A program made the position numbers and the translations under genes. A DNA stretch of 54,156 nucleotides from an uncultured Pseudomonadota bacterium (lineage in GTDB: Bacteria; Pseudomonadota; Gammaproteobacteria; Steroidobacterales; Steroidobacteraceae), in assembly GCA_902826225.1 (NCBI GenBank), contig CADEED010000013.1, forward strand, positions 1-54,156, read 5' to 3'. Below the pieces are notes generated by a model. That model did no database searches, was not told the DNA's origin, and was given only the letters and a program-made list of their open reading frames with translations. This document shows, piece after piece, positions 33,827 through 44,007 of the stretch (its first letter is position 1; every line of letters begins with the position of its first letter).

Positions 33827-35275
33827 ATGCCAGAACGCCAGATGCACTCGCGTACCAAGATCGTCGCGACCTTGGGACCCGCCACCGATTCGATCGAAGT
33901 CCTCACCGAGATGGTCCGCGCCGGTCTCGACGTCGCCCGCGTGAATTTTTCGCACGGCAAGCACGAAGAGCACGGCCGCCGCATCGATCTCGTCCACGAA
34001 GCGGCGCGGCGCGCCGGCCGCTACGTCGGCATCCTCGCAGACCTGGGCGGCCCCAAGATCCGCATCGAGAGCTTCACTAACAAGAAGGTCGATCTCAAGG
34101 ACGGACAGGCGTTCGCGCTCGACACCGCGCACGATCCCGCCGCGGGCAACGAGCAGGTCGTCGGCTGTGCGTACAAGGAACTGCCGCAGGACGTGAAGCC
34201 GGGCAACCTGCTGCTGCTCAACGACGGCCTCATCGAGCTCGAAGTCACGAAGGTCTCGGGCACGCGCATCGACACGAAGGTCATCACCGGCGGCGAGCTG
34301 TCGAACCGCAAGGGCGTGAACCTCAAGGGCGGCGGCATTTCCGCGGCCGCGCTCTCCGACAAGGATCGCGAGGACATCAAGTTCGCGGCCTCCAAGGGCG
34401 CGGATTACATCGCGGTCTCGTTCGCGCGCGACGCGGCGGACATGCACCTCGCGCGCTCGCTGTTGCGGCTCGCCGGCGGGCACGGCCACGTGTGCGCGAA
34501 GATCGAGCGCCACGAGGCGATCCACAATCTCGTCGAGATCGTCGAGGCGTCCGACTGCGTGATGGTGGCGCGCGGCGACCTCGCGGTCGAGATGGGCTAC
34601 GCGGCCATCACCGGCCTGCAGAAGACCATCATCCACGAGGCTCGATCGCGCAATAAGGTCGTCATCACCGCGACGCAGATGATGGAGTCGATGATCCTGA
34701 GCCCGGTGCCGACGCGCGCCGAGGTCTCGGACGTGGCGAACGCGGTGCTCGACGGCACCGACGCCGTCATGCTCTCGGCCGAGAGCGCAGTCGGCAAATA
34801 CCCGGTGAAAGCCGTGCAGGCCATGGAAGAGGTCATCAACGGCGCGGAGAAGTACCAGCTCACCACGAGCCGCGTGCGTCATCGCGTGGAGGGCCAGGTC
34901 GATCGCACGGAAGAGGCGATCGCGATGGCGGTGATGTACACCGCGAACCACATGAAGGTGCGCGCGATCGTCGCGCTGACCGAATCCGGCACGACGCCGC
35001 TGTGGATGTCGCGTTCGCGCGCGGACATCCCCATCTACGCGTTCACCCGCCATGAATCCACGCGCCGCCGCGTCACGCTGTACCGCGGCGTCTACCCGGT
35101 GCCCTTCGACATCCCGGAAGTGCGCACGCAGGAACTGTTCCGCGCGATCCTCACGATGCTGCTGCAGCTCGAGCTCGTCGAGCCCGGCGAGATGGTCATC
35201 GTGACGAAGGGCGAGCTCACCGGCATCACCGGCGGCACCAACGCGCTGACGATCCTCCGCGTTCCGAAGGACTGA
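33827..35275 (+). CDS. pyk: pyruvate kinase
   Basis: This 482-aa enzyme makes pyruvate and ATP from phosphoenolpyruvate. The barrel motifs RTKIVATLGPATDS, VNFSHGKHEEH, DLGGPKIRIE, KIERHEAI, MVARGDLAVEMGY and VITATQMMESM are intact, and the C domain carries ALTESGTTPLWMSR. The preferred start is ATG 33827, directly after the predicted -10 and discriminator; ATGs at 33809 and 33842 are possible. The penicillin-acylase gene starts 10 bp past the stop. Confidence 0.96.
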   Translation: MPERQMHSRTKIVATLGPATDSIEVLTEMVRAGLDVARVNFSHGKHEEHGRRIDLVHEAARRAGRYVGILADLGGPKIRIESFTNKKVDLKDGQAFALDTAHDPAAGNEQVVGCAYKELPQDVKPGNLLLLNDGLIELEVTKVSGTRIDTKVITGGELSNRKGVNLKGGGISAAALSDKDREDIKFAASKGADYIAVSFARDAADMHLARSLLRLAGGHGHVCAKIERHEAIHNLVEIVEASDCVMVARGDLAVEMGYAAITGLQKTIIHEARSRNKVVITATQMMESMILSPVPTRAEVSDVANAVLDGTDAVMLSAESAVGKYPVKAVQAMEEVINGAEKYQLTTSRVRHRVEGQVDRTEEAIAMAVMYTANHMKVRAIVALTESGTTPLWMSRSRADIPIYAFTRHESTRRRVTLYRGVYPVPFDIPEVRTQELFRAILTMLLQLELVEPGEMVIVTKGELTGITGGTNALTILRVPKD

Positions 35276-35285
35276 GTAACTCCGC

Positions 35286-37658
35286 ATGAGGTGGCTCCGC
35301 TGGCTGCGAAGGACGTTGCTCGTCGTCGCGGCGCTGGCGGTCCTGGCGGCCGGCGCCGCCTGGTGGGCGATGCGCCAGAGCCTGCCGACGATCGACGGGA
35401 GCATCACCGCGCCGTCGCTCGCCGCCGAGGCCACGATCGAGCGCGACGCCCGCGGCCGGCCGGTGATCACCGCGGCATCGCGCACCGATCTCGCTTTCGC
35501 CACCGGCTACGCGCACGCGCAGGATCGCTTCTTCCAGATGGACCTGTCGCGCCGCCTCGCGGCCGGCGAGCTGTCCGAGTTGTTCGGCGACGTCGCATTG
35601 AAGGCGGACATCCGCTCGCGCCGCTTCGGCTTCCGGGCCGTCGCGAAGCAGGTCGTCGAGACGACCACCGGGACCGACCGGCGCGTCATCGACGCGTATG
35701 CGCGCGGCGTGAACGCCGGGCTCGCGAGTCTCTCCGCACGGCCGTGGGAATACCTGTTGTTGCGTTCCGAGCCGCGTCCATGGAGCGCCGAGGACTCGGT
35801 GCTCGTGGTGCACTCGATGTGGTGGCAGCTGCAGTACGGGGTCATCACGGCGGAGATCGAACGCCGCCGTCTGGAACGCGCAGCCGCGGCGGCCTTCACT
35901 CCCACGGCGGCGCACGCGCTGATCACTTTCGTCAATGCCGGCCACTCCGACTGGGACACTCCCAATTTCTCCGGCGCGCCGTGCGAGGGCTGCCGCGCGG
36001 GCTTGCAACCGTGGCCGGAGCTCCTGAAGTTCAAAGGCCCGATCGCGGCGGCCGACGACGAACCCAGACTGCCCGGCAGCAACAACTGGGCCGTGGCTGG
36101 CATCCACACGCGCTCCGGCGCGGCGCTCATCGCCAACGACATGCACCTCGACCTCGGCGTGCCGGCCGTGTGGTACCCGGCGCGGCTGCGCGTGAGGAGC
36201 GATCCGGTGCTCGACGTCTCCGGCGTGACGCTGCCGGGTACGCCCGCCGTCGCCGCCGGGTCGAACGGTCACATCGCGTGGGGCTTCACGAACAGCTATG
36301 GTGATTTCTCGGATGTCCGCTTCGGACCCTGCACGAGCCCGAACTACCGACAGCGCCGCGAGACGATCGCGGTGAAAGGCGGGCCCGACGTGCCCGTGGA
36401 GTTCCAGCTCGTCGGCACGGGTGTCGTGCTCGACGGCGCCGAGTACGCGGACGACGTGACCAGCGGTCAGTGCGCGCAGGTGGGCTGGCTCGCGATGGAC
36501 CCGGGCGCGACCAACTTCTCGCTGCTCGCGCTCGAGAAAGCGGACAGCGTGTCGGCAGCTCTCGGGTGGGCGTCGAATATCGGCATTCCCGGGCAGAACA
36601 TGGTCGTCGGCGACACCACCGGCAGCATTGCCTGGACGGTGCTGGGACGCGTGCCGCGCAGCGTCGGCCCCGATCGCCTGTTTCGCCCGGTCGAATACCG
36701 CGATTCCGGCGACCATCCGGTCATCGTCGACCCGCCGGTGGGCCGCCTCTGGACGGCGAATCAGCGCGTCGTCGACGGCCCGCTCGAGGAGGCCCTGGGC
36801 GACGACGAAGTCGACGTCGGTGCGGGCGGGTACGACATCGGCGCCCGGGCGCGGCAGATCCGCGACGACCTGCTCGGCCTCACCGCGCCCGCGACGCCGG
36901 CCGACATGCTCGCGATCCAGACGGATTCGCGCGCGCTGTTCCTCGCGCGCTGGCGGAACCTGTTGCTCGAGCTGCTCGACGACGAAGCGGTGAAGGCGGT
37001 CGGCGCGCGCCGCGAGTTTCGCGCGCTCGTCAGCGACTGGCAGCCCGACGCCGCGCCGGATGCCGTGGGCTACCGGCTCGTGCGTGCGTTCCGCGGCAAC
37101 GTGCAGGACGCGTTGTGGCACTCGCTCTCGCGCGGGCTGCTCCCGGAAACGAGGCTGCGAAGGCCGGGCGAATTCGAGTCCGCCGCGTGGCGGCTCGTGC
37201 GCGAGACACCGGCCGCGATCGCGCCGCCGGGCGGTGGCGAGTGGCGCGCCTTCCTTCTCGCGCGCGTCGACGACTCGATCGCGGATCTGCGGAAGACCTG
37301 CGCCGCGCTGGCGAACTGCACCTGGGGGTCGCGTCGTCCGGTCGAGGTGCGGCATCCGTTGTCGGGCGCCGTTCCCCTGCTGGCGGGGCTGGTCAACATG
37401 CCGACGCTCGAACTGGCCGGTGATCACCACATGCCACGCGTGCAGGATGGCGCGTTCGGCGCGTCCGAGCGCTTTGCCGTGTCGCCTGGACACGAGACGG
37501 AGGGCTACCTGCAGCTGGCGGGCGGACCCTCCGGGCATCCCCTGTCGCCGTTCTATCGCTCGGATTTCGACGACTGGGCACGCGCCAAGCCGACGCCATT
37601 CCTGCCCGGCCCCGCAGCGCATAAGCTCACCTTGCGGCCGACCGGGTCCGCACCCTGA
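35286..37658 (+). CDS. penicillin acylase family N-terminal nucleophile hydrolase
   Basis: This 790-aa precursor has an N-terminal membrane/signal segment (about 8-28) and the S45 penicillin-amidase fold. The autocatalytic site is LPGSNNWAVAG: cleavage before Ser265 would expose it as the nucleophile of the beta chain. FATGYAHAQDRFFQMDLSRR and NDMHLDLGVPAVWYPARLR are further family motifs. It should hydrolyse amide-linked acyl groups in the periplasm; acyl-homoserine lactones are a known substrate class for relatives, but nothing here decides it. It may be co-transcribed with pyk (10-bp gap). Confidence 0.92.
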   Translation: MRWLRWLRRTLLVVAALAVLAAGAAWWAMRQSLPTIDGSITAPSLAAEATIERDARGRPVITAASRTDLAFATGYAHAQDRFFQMDLSRRLAAGELSELFGDVALKADIRSRRFGFRAVAKQVVETTTGTDRRVIDAYARGVNAGLASLSARPWEYLLLRSEPRPWSAEDSVLVVHSMWWQLQYGVITAEIERRRLERAAAAAFTPTAAHALITFVNAGHSDWDTPNFSGAPCEGCRAGLQPWPELLKFKGPIAAADDEPRLPGSNNWAVAGIHTRSGAALIANDMHLDLGVPAVWYPARLRVRSDPVLDVSGVTLPGTPAVAAGSNGHIAWGFTNSYGDFSDVRFGPCTSPNYRQRRETIAVKGGPDVPVEFQLVGTGVVLDGAEYADDVTSGQCAQVGWLAMDPGATNFSLLALEKADSVSAALGWASNIGIPGQNMVVGDTTGSIAWTVLGRVPRSVGPDRLFRPVEYRDSGDHPVIVDPPVGRLWTANQRVVDGPLEEALGDDEVDVGAGGYDIGARARQIRDDLLGLTAPATPADMLAIQTDSRALFLARWRNLLLELLDDEAVKAVGARREFRALVSDWQPDAAPDAVGYRLVRAFRGNVQDALWHSLSRGLLPETRLRRPGEFESAAWRLVRETPAAIAPPGGGEWRAFLLARVDDSIADLRKTCAALANCTWGSRRPVEVRHPLSGAVPLLAGLVNMPTLELAGDHHMPRVQDGAFGASERFAVSPGHETEGYLQLAGGPSGHPLSPFYRSDFDDWARAKPTPFLPGPAAHKLTLRPTGSAP

Positions 37659-37678
37659 CCAATTCGCAGGACGAGAGC

Positions 37679-38533
37679 ATGAGCGACGCGCGATTCACGG
37701 GCACCGAACGTTACGTCGCGACACCCGACCTCATGACCGCGGTGAACGCCGCCGTCACGCTCGCGCGGCCGCTGCTCATCAAGGGGGAGCCCGGCACCGG
37801 CAAGACGCAGCTGGCGGAAGAGATCGCGAACTCGCTGGCGCGGCCTATCTACGAGTGGCACATCAAGTCGACCAGCAAGGCGTCGCAAGGACTGTACGAA
37901 TACGATGCGGTCTCCCGTTTGCGCGATTCGCAGCTCGGCGAGGAAAAAGTCCGCGACATCCGCAACTACATCGTGAAGGGGCGGTTGTGGGAGGCGTTCG
38001 AGTCGGACGTGCAGCCCGTGCTGCTCATCGACGAGATCGACAAGGCCGACATCGAGTTCCCCAACGACCTGCTGCGCGAGCTCGATCGCATGGAGTTCTG
38101 GGTGCACGAGACGCGCGAGCTCGTGAAGGCGCGGCATCGTCCGATCATCGTCATCACGTCCAACAACGAAAAGGAGCTGCCGGACGCGTTCCTGCGCCGC
38201 TGCTTCTTCCACTACATCCGGTTCCCGGACGCCGAGACGATGGAGAAGATCGTCCGCGTGCATTTCCCGGGGCTCAAGAAGGAGTTGCTCGCCGAGGCGC
38301 TCAGGGCCTTCTTCGACGTGCGCGAGACGCCGGGGCTCAAGAAGAAGCCGTCCACGTCGGAGTTGCTCGACTGGATCAAGCTGCTCGTGGCGGAGGACGT
38401 GCCCCCCGAAGCGCTGCGTTCGGACGACCCGCGGAAGACCATTCCCGTTCTGCACGGCGCGTTGCTCAAGAACGAGCAGGACGTGCACCTGTTCGAGCAG
38501 CTCGTGTTCCTGAATCGCCGCGCCGGCCGGTAG
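37679..38533 (+). CDS. MoxR-type AAA+ ATPase
   Basis: This 284-aa AAA+ ATPase has Walker A GEPGTGKTQ, Walker B LLIDEID, sensor 1 ITSNNEKELPDAF and an arginine-finger region (LRRCFFHYIRFPD). It is closest to the MoxR/CoxD group, which works as a chaperone for metal-cofactor or complex assembly with a VWA partner. The VWA gene starts 6 bp after its stop. No CoxLMS or similar target is in the window, so the client is unknown. Confidence 0.9.
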   Translation: MSDARFTGTERYVATPDLMTAVNAAVTLARPLLIKGEPGTGKTQLAEEIANSLARPIYEWHIKSTSKASQGLYEYDAVSRLRDSQLGEEKVRDIRNYIVKGRLWEAFESDVQPVLLIDEIDKADIEFPNDLLRELDRMEFWVHETRELVKARHRPIIVITSNNEKELPDAFLRRCFFHYIRFPDAETMEKIVRVHFPGLKKELLAEALRAFFDVRETPGLKKKPSTSELLDWIKLLVAEDVPPEALRSDDPRKTIPVLHGALLKNEQDVHLFEQLVFLNRRAGR

Positions 38534-38539
38534 TCGTCG

Positions 38540-39745
38540 ATGCTGGTGCGGTTCTTCACCGATCTGCGCGCCGGCGGGGTCCCGGTCACGCTACCCGAGT
38601 TCCTGAGCCTGCTCGAGGCGCTCGAGGCGCGCGTGGCGGCGCACTCGGCGGAGGAGTTCTACTATCTCTCGCGCCTGGCGCTCGTGAAGGACGAGCGGCA
38701 CTTCGACCGATTCGACCGTGTGTTCGCCGAGCACTTCACCGGCGCCGAAAAGCTGTTCGAAAAGCTGGTCGCCGAGCTGCCCGCGGAGTGGCTGCGGCAG
38801 ATCTCGGAGCGGCTCCTGTCGGCCGAGGAGCGCCGCCAGGTCGAATCGCTCGGCGGCTGGCGGAAGCTGCTGGACACTCTGAAACAACGGCTGCAGGAGC
38901 AGAAGGAGCGGCACGAGGGCGGCAGTCGGTGGATAGGCACCGGCGGAACCTCCCCGTTCGGTCACGGCGGCTACAACCCCGAGGGCATTCGTATCGGCGG
39001 CCCGGGCAGGCAGCGCAGCGCGGTCAAAGTCTGGGAGGCGCGCGAGTATCGCAACTTCGACGAGACCCGCGAGCTCGGCACGCGCAACCTCAAGATGGCC
39101 TTGCGGAAGCTGCGACGCTTCGCGCGCGAGGGCGCGGCGGAGGAGCTCGACCTCGAAGGCACCATCGACGCGACCGCGCGCAACGCGGGACTGCTCGATC
39201 TCAAGCTGGTCCCCGAGCGGCGCAACGCGGTGAAATTGCTGCTGCTGCTCGATGTCGGTGGCTCCATGGATGCGCACGTGCGCGTCTGCGAGGAGCTGTT
39301 TTCGGCGGCGCGCGCCGAGTTCAAGCACCTCGAGTACTTCTACTTCCACAATTTCCCGTACGAACGGCTCTGGAAAGACAATCATCGGCGTTTCAGCGAG
39401 CTCACGCCGACCCCCGCGTTCCTGCGGACGTTCAACTCCGACTACCACGTGATCTTCGTCGGCGACGCGACCATGAGTCCATACGAGATCGAGCAGCCGG
39501 GCGGCAGCGTGGAGCACTGGAACGAGGAATCGGGCCGCGTGTGGATCGAGAGGATCGCGGCGCACTTCCCACGGCTCGTGTGGCTGAATCCCGAGCCCGA
39601 GGATCGCTGGAAATGGACCCCATCGGTGGAGATCACGCGCCAGCTCGTCGGCGGCCGGATGTTTCCGCTGACGCTGGCCGGTCTCGACGACTCGATGCGC
39701 GAACTCAAGCGGCGCGGCGCGCCGCCGCTCGCGCTGCCGACATGA
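38540..39745 (+). CDS. VWA (CoxE-like) domain protein
   Basis: This 401-aa protein carries a C-terminal von Willebrand A domain of the CoxE type. The MIDAS opening is LLLLDVGGSMDAHV, a DxGxS form, and FVGDATMSPYEI gives the later aspartate. The N-terminal half is helical with a Glu/Arg-rich region (RLLSAEERRQVE; RLQEQKERHEGG). It partners the MoxR ATPase directly upstream. No signal peptide. Its TGA stop overlaps the A-run of the downstream terminator. Confidence 0.88.
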   Translation: MLVRFFTDLRAGGVPVTLPEFLSLLEALEARVAAHSAEEFYYLSRLALVKDERHFDRFDRVFAEHFTGAEKLFEKLVAELPAEWLRQISERLLSAEERRQVESLGGWRKLLDTLKQRLQEQKERHEGGSRWIGTGGTSPFGHGGYNPEGIRIGGPGRQRSAVKVWEAREYRNFDETRELGTRNLKMALRKLRRFAREGAAEELDLEGTIDATARNAGLLDLKLVPERRNAVKLLLLLDVGGSMDAHVRVCEELFSAARAEFKHLEYFYFHNFPYERLWKDNHRRFSELTPTPAFLRTFNSDYHVIFVGDATMSPYEIEQPGGSVEHWNEESGRVWIERIAAHFPRLVWLNPEPEDRWKWTPSVEITRQLVGGRMFPLTLAGLDDSMRELKRRGAPPLALPT

Positions 39746-39772
39746 AAAAGGCCCGGCGCCGGGCGCCGGGCC
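39745..39772 (-). terminator. rho-independent terminator of bcp
   Basis: GGCCCGGCGCC (39750-39760) pairs with GGCGCCGGGCC (39762-39772). On the minus strand the stem is followed by TTTTT. It ends the peroxiredoxin transcript and may also stop the VWA transcript. Confidence 0.8.
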
Positions 39773-39787
39773 TCGGGTTCGACGGTC

Positions 39788-40336
39788 TCAGCCCGCTTTC
39801 GCCGGCGCGGAGTGCGCCTTGATTTCCGCGAGCACCATGTCGGAGTGCCCCTTCGGATCCACTTTCGCCCAGTGCTTCACGACCTTGCCATCGGGGCCGA
39901 TGAGGAATGTCTGGCGGCTGGCGAGCTTCGTGATGCCCGCGTTGAACAGGACGCCGTAGCGCTCCGAGACCTCGCGATTCGGGTCGGCGAGGATGTCGAA
40001 GGGCAGGCTGTGCTCGGCCGCGAATTTCTTGTGAGACTCGACATCGTCCACGCTCACACCGAGGATCACGGCATCCGCCTTGCGGAATGCGAAGATGTTG
40101 TCGCGCAACTCGCACGCCTGGGTGGTGCAGCCGGGCGTGTTGTCCTTCGGATAGAAGTAGAGGACGACCCACTTGCCCTTGTATTGCTCGAGCGTCTGCC
40201 ACTTTCCTGTCTGGTCCTGCAGCTTGAATGCCGGCGCGGCGGCGCCTTCGGCGGGTGCCGCATCGGGACTCTGGGCGCATACACTTGCGGTCGCCGCGAT
40301 GAAAGCGGTGAGCAGAATCCTTCGTAGTGCCAGCAT
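39788..40336 (-). CDS. bcp: periplasmic Bcp/PrxQ-type peroxiredoxin
   Basis: This 182-aa thiol peroxidase belongs to the AhpC/TSA Bcp group. The peroxidatic cysteine is C70 in [15 protein letters not shown], and C75 sits five residues later, the atypical 2-Cys arrangement. An N-terminal hydrophobic signal ([18 protein letters not shown]) sends it to the periplasm; most Bcp proteins lack one. GGAG eight bases before ATG 40336 fixes the start. It is divergent from the patatin gene (18 bp). Confidence 0.93.
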   Translation of the reverse strand: MLALRRILLTAFIAATASVCAQSPDAAPAEGAAAPAFKLQDQTGKWQTLEQYKGKWVVLYFYPKDNTPGCTTQACELRDNIFAFRKADAVILGVSVDDVESHKKFAAEHSLPFDILADPNREVSERYGVLFNAGITKLASRQTFLIGPDGKVVKHWAKVDPKGHSDMVLAEIKAHSAPAKAG

Positions 40337-40354
40337 GGATTTCTCCGGGAGAGT

Positions 40355-41506
40355 TTGAGGATCGTGGGGGACAGGGATCATAGCAGCGATGCCGGCGGCG
40401 TTTCGCGCGCCGGCCTGATCCTCACCGGCGGCGGCGCGCGGGCCGCGTACCAGGTGGGGGTGCTCAAGGCGCTGTCGGAGATGCATCCGCGTCCCGAATG
40501 GCCGTTCCCGATCATCGTCGGCACCTCGGCCGGCGCCGTGGCGGCCAGCATCCTCGCCGCCAACGTGCGGCGCTGGCACCACTCCGTCGCGGAGATCGAG
40601 CAGGTCTGGGCCAACTTCCGCGTCGTGCAGGTGTTCCGCGCCGACGCGCGCGCGATGTTCGGCGCCGGCGCGCGCTGGCTGGGTTCGCTGTTCACCGGCG
40701 GTGCCATCGGCCCGCCGAAGTCGCTGCTCGACAACGCACCACTGCGCGAGCTGCTGTCGCGCGTGACGGATTTCGGCGCCGTGCGCGCCAACGTCGAGCG
40801 TGGCGACCTGCGCGCGCTCGCGCTCTGCGCAACCAGCTACTTCACTGCCCGCTCGGTGTCGTTCTTCGAGGCCGAGACGACGATCAGCGAATGGTCGCGC
40901 GCGCAGCGGCACGGCGAACGGGTGCCGCTCAACCTCGATTACCTGATGGCAAGCCTCGGCATCCCGTTCCTCTTTCCGCCGATCTGCCTGCACGGCGAAT
41001 TCTTCGGCGACGGCGCGATGCGGCAGACGGCGCCGCTGAGCCCCGCGATCCACCTGGGCGCGGACCGGCTGCTCGTTCTCGGCGTGCGGCCCACGCATCT
41101 CGACGCGGTCCCGCGGTTCGTCGCCTCCGACTCGCCGCCGTCGCCCGGCCAGTTGTTCGGCTACATGCTGGACACGCTCTTCAGCGACCAGATTTCGGCC
41201 GACCTCGAGAACATCAACCGGATCAACCGGCTGACGTCGGTGGCGGGCGCCAACCTCGGCATGCGCCGGATCCGCACGATGATGATCGCGCCGAGCGTCG
41301 ACCCCGCGCAGCTCGCCGCCCGGCACATCCCGGCCCTTCCCTTGAGTCTGCGTTCGCTGCTGCGGATCATCGGCGCGCGCGGCGCTTCGGGTAGTTTGCT
41401 GGCGAGCTACCTGATGTTCGAGTCGAGTTACACCCGCGAGCTCATCGAGCTCGGTTACCGCGATGCACTCGCGCGGCGCGAGGAAGTCGAGTCCTTTCTC
41501 GCGTGA
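40355..41506 (+). CDS. patatin-like phospholipase
   Basis: This 383-aa patatin-domain protein should hydrolyse acyl esters of lipids. The oxyanion loop is [15 protein letters not shown], the nucleophile Ser58 lies in GTSAG (56-60), and the catalytic Asp in FFGDGAMRQ. No signal peptide is visible, so it is probably cytoplasmic or membrane-associated. Start is TTG 40355, or GTG 40364. Its last 4 bp (GTGA) overlap the start of the phosphopantetheinyl transferase gene, so the two are coupled. Confidence 0.9.
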   Translation: MRIVGDRDHSSDAGGVSRAGLILTGGGARAAYQVGVLKALSEMHPRPEWPFPIIVGTSAGAVAASILAANVRRWHHSVAEIEQVWANFRVVQVFRADARAMFGAGARWLGSLFTGGAIGPPKSLLDNAPLRELLSRVTDFGAVRANVERGDLRALALCATSYFTARSVSFFEAETTISEWSRAQRHGERVPLNLDYLMASLGIPFLFPPICLHGEFFGDGAMRQTAPLSPAIHLGADRLLVLGVRPTHLDAVPRFVASDSPPSPGQLFGYMLDTLFSDQISADLENINRINRLTSVAGANLGMRRIRTMMIAPSVDPAQLAARHIPALPLSLRSLLRIIGARGASGSLLASYLMFESSYTRELIELGYRDALARREEVESFLA

Positions 41507-42249
41507 ATCTCGAATCGCACGAATTGCACCTGTGGCTCTCGCCGGAACGGTCGGCGGACGAGCCGGCACTGGCGGGCCTGGAGTGCCTGCTCGAGCCTCA
41601 CGAGATCGGGGCTCTCGGCATCGGCGCCAACGGCGCGCTGCGCCTGCGCGCGCTGCGGACGCGGGCGCTGCAGCGTACCGTGCTCGCCGGCTATCTGCCG
41701 GGTGTGGCCCCGCGCGCCCTGCGCTTCGTGAAGGGTGCGCACGGCAAGCCCGAGCTCGCGCCCGAGTTCGCGGCAGGCCTCTTCTTCAATCTCACGCACA
41801 CGGACGGTCTCGTGGCGCTCGTGGTCGGCCGCGAGCGTGACGTGGGCATCGACGCCGAAAACCTGTACGAACGCACAACGGCGCTGAAACTCGCGCGCCG
41901 CTACTTCACCGCCGAAGAGGCGCGCAACCTCGAGGCCCTGCCGCTGCTCCAGCAGCCAAGACGTTTCTACACGCTGTGGACGCTCAAGGAATCGTGGATG
42001 AAGGCCACGGGCCGCGGGCTCATGGCGGGCACCGACAACGCGGCATTTTCCCTCGACGCCAACCACCAGGTCGACGGCCTGTCCTTCGCGGCCTACGACG
42101 CGACGGACTGGCGCTTCTGGCAGTTCGCGCCCTCGGCCGAGCACGTGGTCGCGGTCGCGCTGCGGGCGCCGCAGAGGGTGGGCCAGGCAGTTCTCTCATC
42201 GCGCGAGTGGCGCCCGGGCTCAGGTCAGGAACAACGCGCCCAAGCCTAA
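41503..42249 (+). CDS. Sfp-type 4'-phosphopantetheinyl transferase
   Basis: This 248-aa enzyme transfers phosphopantetheine from CoA to carrier-protein serines. The magnesium-binding [11 protein letters not shown] and [15 protein letters not shown] motifs of the Sfp/Gsp class are present, with [13 protein letters not shown] upstream. It is GTG-started and overlaps the patatin stop by 4 bp. Its last 30 bp overlap the end of mgtE on the other strand. No carrier protein or NRPS/PKS gene is in the window, so the client is unknown. Confidence 0.9.
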   Translation: MNLESHELHLWLSPERSADEPALAGLECLLEPHEIGALGIGANGALRLRALRTRALQRTVLAGYLPGVAPRALRFVKGAHGKPELAPEFAAGLFFNLTHTDGLVALVVGRERDVGIDAENLYERTTALKLARRYFTAEEARNLEALPLLQQPRRFYTLWTLKESWMKATGRGLMAGTDNAAFSLDANHQVDGLSFAAYDATDWRFWQFAPSAEHVVAVALRAPQRVGQAVLSSREWRPGSGQEQRAQA

Positions 42250-43575
42250 CAAAGTGGCGAAGCCGATGCAGTCCGTGAAGGTGGTGAGGATGACGCCCGC
42301 GGACAGTGCCGGGTCGATGCGCATCCGCCGCAGCAGCAGTGGCACGATCACGCCGACGGCGGCCGCCGCGAGCAGATTGATGAGCGTGGCGGCCGCGATG
42401 ATGGCCGAGATCTTCCAGGCGCCGTACCAGACGATCGTCACCGCGCCGACGACGACCGCCCAGATGAGACCGTTGAGCGCGCCGACCGCGATCTCCTTCC
42501 ACAGCAGCCATTTCGCGTTGACCCATTCGATCTGGCCGAGCGCGATGCCGCGGATGATGAGCGTGACCGTCTGGGTGCCGGCGATGCCGCCCATGGACGC
42601 CACGATGGGCATGAGCGCGGCGAGCGCCGCGACCTTCTCGATGGTTCCTTCGAAGCGGCTGACGACCGCGGCCGCGAGGAACGCCGTGACGAGGTTGATG
42701 CCGAGCCACAGCAGCCGGCGGCGCGTGGAGGGCAGCACGGCCGCGAACACGTCTTCCTCATCGCGCAGGCCGGCCGACGACATCACCTCGTGCGCGGCCT
42801 CCTCGCGGATGACGTCGACGACGTCGTCGATCGTGATGCGCCCGAGCAGTTTGCCGTCTTCCGCCACCACCGCCGCGGATACGAGGTCGCGATCCTGGAA
42901 CAGGCCGGCGACGTCGTGCGCGGTGAGCTCGGGCGCGATGCGTGGCGCATCGGCATCGATGACTTCGCCGACCGTCTTCTCCGGATCCTCGGTAATGAGG
43001 CGCGTGAGCGCAACGGTGCCGAGATAGCGGTCGTCCCGGTCGACCACGAACAGGCGGTCCGTCTTGTCGGGCAGCTCGCCGCGCATGCGCAGATAGCGCA
43101 GCACGACTTCGACGGAGACGTCCGCGCGCACGCTGACCGTGTCCGTGTTCATGAGGCCGCCCGCCGTGTCGGGCTCGTAGGACAGCACGGCCTTGAGGCG
43201 TTCGCGGTCCCGCGCGTCCATCGACTTCACGAGCTGCAGCGAGACGGCCTCCGGCAGGTCGCCCACGAGGTCGGCCAGATCGTCGAGCTCCAGGTCTTCG
43301 GCCGCGGCGAGCAGCTCTTCGGCATCCATGCCGTCGATGACGGCCTGGCGGGCGTCTTCGCTGAGCTCGATGAGCACGTCGCCTTCGATCTCGGGCTCGA
43401 CGAAATTCCACACGACCTCGCGCTGCGCGGGCGGCAGCGATTCGATGAGGCGGGCGATCTCGGCGGGATGCATGGCGGCGACCATGCGCGCGGCGCCGCG
43501 CCACGAGCCTTCGCGCAACGCGCCGCGGAGCGCGGCGAGTCGACGTTCTTTCGTGGGTGTGCGGGTGGATTCCAT
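42220..43575 (-). CDS. mgtE: MgtE-family magnesium transporter
   Basis: This 451-aa protein is a Mg2+ channel of the MgtE/SLC41 type. In order: N domain of acidic helices (LIESLPPAQREVVWNFV, about 10-130), two CBS domains (about 135-260) and five membrane helices (about 285-450) with the pore motif ASMGGIAGTQT. Acidic residues of the N and CBS domains, which gate the pore with Mg2+, are plentiful. In relatives mgtE often follows the PTS genes after rapZ; here a 438-bp non-coding gap separates the two. Confidence 0.95.
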   Translation of the reverse strand: MESTRTPTKERRLAALRGALREGSWRGAARMVAAMHPAEIARLIESLPPAQREVVWNFVEPEIEGDVLIELSEDARQAVIDGMDAEELLAAAEDLELDDLADLVGDLPEAVSLQLVKSMDARDRERLKAVLSYEPDTAGGLMNTDTVSVRADVSVEVVLRYLRMRGELPDKTDRLFVVDRDDRYLGTVALTRLITEDPEKTVGEVIDADAPRIAPELTAHDVAGLFQDRDLVSAAVVAEDGKLLGRITIDDVVDVIREEAAHEVMSSAGLRDEEDVFAAVLPSTRRRLLWLGINLVTAFLAAAVVSRFEGTIEKVAALAALMPIVASMGGIAGTQTVTLIIRGIALGQIEWVNAKWLLWKEIAVGALNGLIWAVVVGAVTIVWYGAWKISAIIAAATLINLLAAAAVGVIVPLLLRRMRIDPALSAGVILTTFTDCIGFATLLGLGALFLT

Positions 43576-43591
43576 TTTCGGCGCGAGTGTA

Positions 43592-43612
43592 GGGGAGGCA
43601 TTCCTGATTTCC
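43592..43612 (+). repeat. dispersed element, copy 2 (2-nt insertion)
   Basis: GGGGA, then GG, then CATTCCTGATTTCC; the last 14 bases are identical to the copy at 51887-51905. The end CCTAGGAATG forms a small palindrome with CATTCCT. It lies 17 bp upstream of mgtE. Confidence 0.5.
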
Positions 43613-43988
43613 TAGGAATGAGTTGGCGCCTTGTCGGTGGATGAAGACGAATTCGATCGCGCGAATGGTCTCGCCGGCGCCCCGCCCGCGATGAGTTCGT
43701 TCCGGCGGCGGATATGAGGTGAGGGTCAGTGGAGTCCTGAAGGCCGCCGACTCGCTGATTCGTGAATCGTGTTCTCGCGAGATCGATGCGGCGCACTGCT
43801 GCCGGTGGGATTTCCCGTGACGGCTTCGTGCCGAGTTCATGGCGACACCGCCGCCTCCACTCAGCTCATCGCGTGCACGTCACCGGCGAGACCATTCGCG
43901 AAGACGGGGTCGTCATCGCCTGCTCGGGCGCGAACGTTGTTCTTACGACGACGAGAATGCGGCCCCGGCCGCGGCGAAGAAGGATCGA

Positions 43989-44007
43989 GTGCCCGCGAAG
44001 CGGGCAC
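43989..44007 (-). terminator. hairpin after rapZ
   Basis: GTGCCCGC (43989-43996) and GCGGGCAC (44000-44007) form an 8-bp stem with a 3-nt loop, 7 bp past the rapZ stop. On the minus strand the sequence after it is T-rich but lacks a long T-run. Confidence 0.65.

Noticed and set aside
37060..39822. 920-codon plus-strand ORF across the MoxR and VWA genes
   Set aside because: It is a shadow frame. The real genes in the other frame have intact AAA+ and VWA motifs, and the long frame is only an Arg-rich string.
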